Positions 5,559-8,979 of a DNA stretch of 8,979 bases are shown here, piece after piece. The stretch covers positions 1 to 8,979 of the forward strand of contig DHLV01000138.1 of the NCBI GenBank assembly GCA_002405445.1, written 5' to 3'. Position 1 is the stretch's first letter; each line of letters starts with the position of its first letter. Position numbers and translations under genes: made by a program. This stretch comes from Flammeovirgaceae bacterium UBA4659. Lineage in GTDB: Bacteria > Bacteroidota > Bacteroidia > Cytophagales > Cyclobacteriaceae. A model generated the notes under the pieces. The model did not search any database, was not told where the DNA came from, and saw nothing but the letters and a program-made list of their open reading frames with translations.

Positions 5559-6149
5559 TTAAACCCTGTTGGTTGATGGCCGGATACTGGCCACACCCCG
5601 GTAAAATTGCCCCGATGAGATACCGATCTTCTTCAAAAGTTCTTTTGCACCGCCCAGTAGTTCAAGCGTTTGAGCGCCCGCCAGTTGGATCGGAAATTTT
5701 TCGTTGGTGCTGGTGACCAACGTTACCTTGCCACCGTCTTCTTCGTGCGGAACCTTTTTGTATGCGATCGCTTGCACGTCTGTTCGTTCTTTGCTTCCTA
5801 ACGATTTTAAAAGCGTATCACCCTCAGGGTACAGTACAATGCCCCCTTTGGGGGTAGCATTCATGAGAAATTCAAGAACCGATGCCTCTGCGCTTTCGAT
5901 TGGCCCGGTCAGCAAAACGATGTGATGTTGGTAGCCGGGCAGGTGACTTGTCTTTTTATCGCGAATGATGACCACAGGCCCCTCGCCATTCAAAACCCCT
6001 TCGCCATCATTAACTGAATTGAACTTGCGTTGATTGAACATCAGCACCTCAATCATGATGTTGACCAATTGGTCTCTCGCTGGGCCTGTTACCAATATCC
6101 GTTGGCAGTCAGTGCATTGCTCGTATACTTGCTGTGGGCTCAAAGGCAT
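5559..6149 (-). CDS. Stand-alone degenerate Mur-ligase middle-domain protein (Mpl-like pseudoenzyme)
   Basis: The function of this 196-aa soluble protein is unknown; no signal peptide or membrane segment is seen. By eye it aligns end to end with the central ATPase domain of Mpl-type Mur ligases. VYEQCTDCQRILVTG (8-22) matches the lead-in to the P-loop. HHIVLLTG (75-82) matches the strand before the WDH motif. KGGIVLYPEGD (101-111) matches the following strand and turn. IQLAGAQTLELLGGAKELLK (154-173) and FYRGVASIRPSTNR (182-195) match the domain end. Catalytic motifs are gone: the GSHGKTT-type P-loop is GPARDQL (22-28), the LEGDEY segment is IIRDKKT (61-67), and WDH is replaced by ESAE (85-88). 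The UDP-binding N-terminal and C-terminal ligase domains are absent. I infer a non-catalytic paralogue, intact as a gene with no frameshift. It lies 60 bp after the sixA-like gene and 61 bp before the exonuclease. The family link rests on recalled patterns and needs a profile search. Confidence 0.75.
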   Translation of the reverse strand: MPLSPQQVYEQCTDCQRILVTGPARDQLVNIMIEVLMFNQRKFNSVNDGEGVLNGEGPVVIIRDKKTSHLPGYQHHIVLLTGPIESAEASVLEFLMNATPKGGIVLYPEGDTLLKSLGSKERTDVQAIAYKKVPHEEDGGKVTLVTSTNEKFPIQLAGAQTLELLGGAKELLKKIGISSGQFYRGVASIRPSTNRV

Positions 6150-6209
6150 AAATTATGGGACAAGTAAATCAAAATGTTTTATGATGCCAAAACCTTAGAT
6201 CTTTCACCA

Positions 6210-6695
6210 TTATTCTTTAGCAGGCCTGTAAACAAATCGCAGTTGCCCTGCATGAGGCGCGATTTGTTGCCACGCGCCCACTTCAAATACAAGCGCAACT
6301 ACCTGTGCGGGGGAGAACGTGGGTACCTTAACGGAACACACCACCGATGCCAGGGCAGAGATGCCTGGATTGTGTGCCACCAATGCCACGTGGGTGCAGC
6401 AGTCATCTATTGATTGAATAATATCCAACAGGGTAGCGACATCTGCGTAGTACATGGCATCGCATCTGACTAAACGCTCTGGCGGTAACTGAAGAGCCTC
6501 ATTGATGGCGAGTGTTGTTTGTGCTGTGCGAACCGCCCCGCTGAAAAGTATTTTTTCGATCTTGTGTTGCGATAAGTATTGGCCAAGCAGTTGCGCCTCA
6601 GTTGTACCGTTGGCAGTGAGGCTGCGTTCCGCATCGGTCTGGTTCACGAGCCGATTGGCCGTTTCTGCATGCCGAATCAGGTATAGGTTGCGCAT
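6210..6695 (-). CDS. sixA: SixA-like histidine phosphatase family protein
   Basis: This is a short histidine phosphatase of branch 1, similar to phosphohistidine phosphatase SixA, 161 aa like SixA. Conserved residues are R8-H9-x-E11 in LIRHAETA (H9 is the phospho-acceptor), ERSLTANG (23-30), the second arginine R56 in SGAVRTAQTT, and the second histidine H108 in VALVAHNPGIS. SixA acts on phosphohistidine in signalling proteins in E. coli, but the substrate in Bacteroidota is not known; other phosphoesterase roles are possible. It is the first gene of the minus-strand cluster and is divergent from topA. A TATCTTCG box at 6745-6738, one mismatch from TAnnTTTG and about 45 bp upstream, is a weak promoter candidate. 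No Shine-Dalgarno sequence is seen. Confidence 0.85.
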   Translation of the reverse strand: MRNLYLIRHAETANRLVNQTDAERSLTANGTTEAQLLGQYLSQHKIEKILFSGAVRTAQTTLAINEALQLPPERLVRCDAMYYADVATLLDIIQSIDDCCTHVALVAHNPGISALASVVCSVKVPTFSPAQVVALVFEVGAWQQIAPHAGQLRFVYRPAKE

Positions 6696-6894
6696 ATCAG
6701 TAAAAAAGTTTTAAAGCCTTGAACATGATCGCAACAACGAAGATAGTCGCCTGATAATCACGTAGTATACGATCGATGCGATTTATTAGGCGGAAGTGGG
6801 AAAAATAGTGCGAGGCGGGCTGCAAACGATGATGTAGGCTCACGGATTTAATTTTTTGCGATATTTGACCCCGCAAAGAAAGAAAATAACGGGC
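6696..6894. promoter_or_regulatory. Divergent intergenic region between sixA-like gene and topA
   Basis: These 199 bp must hold the promoters of both divergent genes. Candidate -7 boxes are GATATTTG (6860-6867, plus strand, for topA; one mismatch, with no good -33 box) and TATCTTCG (6745-6738, minus strand, for the sixA-like gene). A short inverted repeat, ATCGCA (6728-6733)/TGCGAT (6777-6782), is also present. No open frame or RNA structure stands out. Confidence 0.4.
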
Positions 6895-8979
6895 ATGTCG
6901 AAGAATCTGGTTATTGTAGAGTCGCCTTCCAAAATAAAAAAGATTGAAAGTTTCTTAGGCAAAGATTACAAAGTGGCATCCAGCATGGGCCACATCCGTG
7001 ATTTGGCAAAAGGAAATAGTGCCATTGACATCGAAAACGACTTCGAACCCATTTACGAAGTTTCGGAAGACAAGAAGAATGTAATCAAGAACTTAAAGAC
7101 TTTGGCGAAAACTGCGCAAACAGTTTACCTCGCCACTGATGAAGACCGTGAGGGGGAGGCCATCTCGTGGCATTTGAAAGAAGTGCTTGATTTGAACGAC
7201 AAGAAAACGCGCAGGATTGTATTCACTGAAATCACAAAGAATGCGATCCTCAACGCGATCAAATCGCCTCGTGGCATTGATATCAACTTAGTGAATGCGC
7301 AACAAGCCAGACGCGTGCTTGATCGCCTGGTGGGTTTTGAGCTTTCGCCCATCCTTTGGAAGAAAATCAAAACGGGGTTATCGGCCGGGCGCGTGCAATC
7401 TGTAGCGGTGCGGTTGATCGTAGAGCGCGAACGCGAAATAGACAAGTTTGAAGCGAAGTCTTCCTTCCGGGTAACGGCACAGTTTGATTTGGGCAAAGGC
7501 AAACAACTTACAGCCGAACTCCCGGAAAAGTTGGAATCTGAAAAAGACGTTCTTGCTTTTTTGGATTCGTGCAAGAAAGCGAAGTTTAGCATTGGCGATT
7601 TACAAAAGAAACCAGCAAAAAAGTCGCCCGCGCCACCGTTCACTACTTCTACCATGCAGCAGGAAGCCGGCAGAAAGCTGGGCTTTTCAGTAGCACAAAC
7701 CATGTTGGTGGCACAGAAGCTTTACGAGTCGGGCCACATATCTTATATGCGTACCGACTCGGTGAACCTATCGAACGAAGCCGTGACAGGCGCAACGAAG
7801 CAAATCACGTCTGCTTATGGAAAAGAATTTGTACACAACAGGCAATACAAGAGCAAGTCAGACAATGCGCAAGAAGCGCACGAGGCCATCCGGCCAACGG
7901 ATTTCTCGTTGATGAGCCCTGATGCCGACCGCAATGGCAAACGCTTGTATGAATTGATTTGGAAACGTGCGATCGCTTCGCAGATGGCGGATGCCGAATT
8001 GGAAAGAACCACTGCCACCATTTCGATTTCCACCAATAACAAGAAGCTGACCGCGCAAGGCGAGGTGGTGAAGTTTGAAGGTTTCTTAAAAGTGTACCTG
8101 GAAGGCAAAGATGATGAAGAAGGCGAAGATGATGACAAGAAAGTATTGCCTCCGTTGAAGGTGGGGCAGGAGTTGGATCTGATTGAGATGCTCGGCACGC
8201 AAACCTTTACGCGCCATCCTGCAAGGTACACCGAACCCAGTTTGGTCAAGCGGCTGGACGAACTAGGCATCGGCCGGCCTTCTACCTATGCGCCAACGAT
8301 CTCTACCATACAGAAACGCGGCTATGTGGTAAAAGAATCGCGCGAAGGCGTTGAACGCAAGTACGCATTGCATGCACTCACAGCCGGCAAGGTGGTGTCC
8401 AAAACAGAAACGGAAATCACCGGTGCCGAAAGCAACAAGTTGTTTCCCACCAACATTGCCATGATAGTGAACGACTTTTTAGTAGAGCACTTTCCGGATA
8501 TCACAAACTATTCGTTTACCGCTGAGATTGAAGAAGAATTTGATGAAATCGCACGGGGTAAACTGAAGTGGCAAAAAATGATAGGCAAGTTTTACAAACC
8601 ATTTCATAAAACCGTTTCCAAGACCGAGCAAGTTGAACGCTCGTCAGTGCAAAATAAAAACAAGGAGTTGGGTACAGACCCGAAGACAGGCAAAAACGTG
8701 TATGTGAAGTTGGGCAAATTTGGCGCCTATGTGCAAGTGGGTGAAAATCCAGACGACAGCGGGGGAGAGAAGCCAAAATACGCACCTTTGCGCCCGGGAC
8801 AGTTCATTGAAAATATCACCTTAGAAGACGCACTGGAGTTATTGAAAATGCCGCGTGATTTGGGTGTGTTTGAAGACAAGCCCGTGGTCGCCAACATTGG
8901 ACGATTTGGCCCGTATGTGTTGCACGACAAAAAATTTGTGTCAATCCCTAAAGGAGCAGCCCCATACAACATAACCCCG
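6895..8979 (+). CDS. topA: DNA topoisomerase I, 3'-truncated by window edge
   Basis: This is a type IA topoisomerase that relaxes negative supercoils behind RNA polymerase. The frame is open to the last base, so 695 residues are visible and the C-terminus is missing. The TOPRIM domain has E9 (VIVESPSK) and DEDREGE with D82, D84 and E86. RRVLDRLVGFELSP and LSAGRVQSVAVRLI follow. The catalytic tyrosine is Y284 in SYMRTDS. Later conserved segments are AQEAHEAIRPT and EPSLVKRLDELGIGRPSTYA. A short acidic stretch (residues about 402-415, DDEEGEDDD) precedes the LPPLKVGQ segment. From about residue 590 on, C-terminal Topo-repeat segments (GTDPKTGKNVYVKLGKFGAY; then NIGRFGPYV) occur without Cys4 zinc fingers in the visible part, as I recall for this phylum. 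The ATG at 6895 gives the standard MSKNLVIVESPSK start. Confidence 0.97.
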   Translation, partial: MSKNLVIVESPSKIKKIESFLGKDYKVASSMGHIRDLAKGNSAIDIENDFEPIYEVSEDKKNVIKNLKTLAKTAQTVYLATDEDREGEAISWHLKEVLDLNDKKTRRIVFTEITKNAILNAIKSPRGIDINLVNAQQARRVLDRLVGFELSPILWKKIKTGLSAGRVQSVAVRLIVEREREIDKFEAKSSFRVTAQFDLGKGKQLTAELPEKLESEKDVLAFLDSCKKAKFSIGDLQKKPAKKSPAPPFTTSTMQQEAGRKLGFSVAQTMLVAQKLYESGHISYMRTDSVNLSNEAVTGATKQITSAYGKEFVHNRQYKSKSDNAQEAHEAIRPTDFSLMSPDADRNGKRLYELIWKRAIASQMADAELERTTATISISTNNKKLTAQGEVVKFEGFLKVYLEGKDDEEGEDDDKKVLPPLKVGQELDLIEMLGTQTFTRHPARYTEPSLVKRLDELGIGRPSTYAPTISTIQKRGYVVKESREGVERKYALHALTAGKVVSKTETEITGAESNKLFPTNIAMIVNDFLVEHFPDITNYSFTAEIEEEFDEIARGKLKWQKMIGKFYKPFHKTVSKTEQVERSSVQNKNKELGTDPKTGKNVYVKLGKFGAYVQVGENPDDSGGEKPKYAPLRPGQFIENITLEDALELLKMPRDLGVFEDKPVVANIGRFGPYVLHDKKFVSIPKGAAPYNITP

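Noticed and set aside
7125..7703. 192-codon minus-strand open frame inside topA
   Set aside because: It is antisense to well-conserved TopA motifs; the serine- and arginine-rich composition is typical of a shadow frame.
5764..7976. Two GCGATCGC octamers (near 5764 and 7968) resembling the cyanobacterial HIP1 repeat
   Set aside because: Both fall in coding sequence and encode Ala-Ile-Ala; two copies are too few to suggest a genome-wide repeat.
1..8979. CRISPR array, insertion sequence, toxin-antitoxin or defence genes
   Set aside because: No regularly spaced repeats, transposase or integrase motifs, or small two-gene toxin modules were seen on either strand.

Overview
The window looks like an ordinary chromosomal segment of a Bacteroidota bacterium, probably of the Cytophagales type. 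Three things point there. The primary-type sigma factor has Bacteroidota-style region 2.4/3 sequence (e.g. [11 protein letters not shown]). Several promoters fit the lineage-specific TTTG / TAnnTTTG pattern rather than TTGACA/TATAAT, and Shine-Dalgarno sequences are absent. The gene set (bacillithiol deacetylase BshB1, MtaB, a zinc-finger-poor TopA) also fits. This assignment is inference from motifs; no search was run.

Layout: (1) 1-615 (+), 3' part of a sigma-70 family primary-type sigma factor, followed by an intrinsic terminator. (2) 702-1673 (+), thioredoxin reductase TrxB, followed by hairpins. (3) 1844-2560 (+), bacillithiol deacetylase BshB1. (4) 2563-2825, an RNA locus: a consensus Bacteroidota promoter, a roughly 100-nt structured leader containing a tRNA T-arm-like fragment, tRNA-Asp(GUC) and a strong terminator. 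(5) 2826-3293, a gene-free stretch with a 10-bp inverted repeat. (6) 3294-6695 (-), four codirectional genes in transcription order sixA-like phosphatase, a small Mur-ligase-like protein, a DEDDh exonuclease and mtaB, separated by 53-61 bp. (7) 6696-6894, a divergent intergenic region. (8) 6895-8979 (+), DNA topoisomerase I (topA), running off the window.

Most genes are housekeeping: transcription, thiol redox (TrxB plus bacillithiol synthesis), tRNA and tRNA modification (tRNA-Asp; MtaB makes ms2t6A37), and DNA metabolism (exonuclease, TopA). No defence system, CRISPR array, insertion sequence or phage module is visible.

The least ordinary item is the 196-aa protein at 5559-6149. It aligns by eye with the middle (ATPase) domain of Mpl-type Mur ligases but has lost the P-loop, the catalytic acidic motif and the Trp-Asp-His motif, and it lacks both flanking domains. 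It looks like a stand-alone Mur-ligase pseudoenzyme. Secondary curiosities are non-consensus residues in sigma region 2.3 at the window edge, and the tRNA-Asp locus with tRNA-like fragments on either side.
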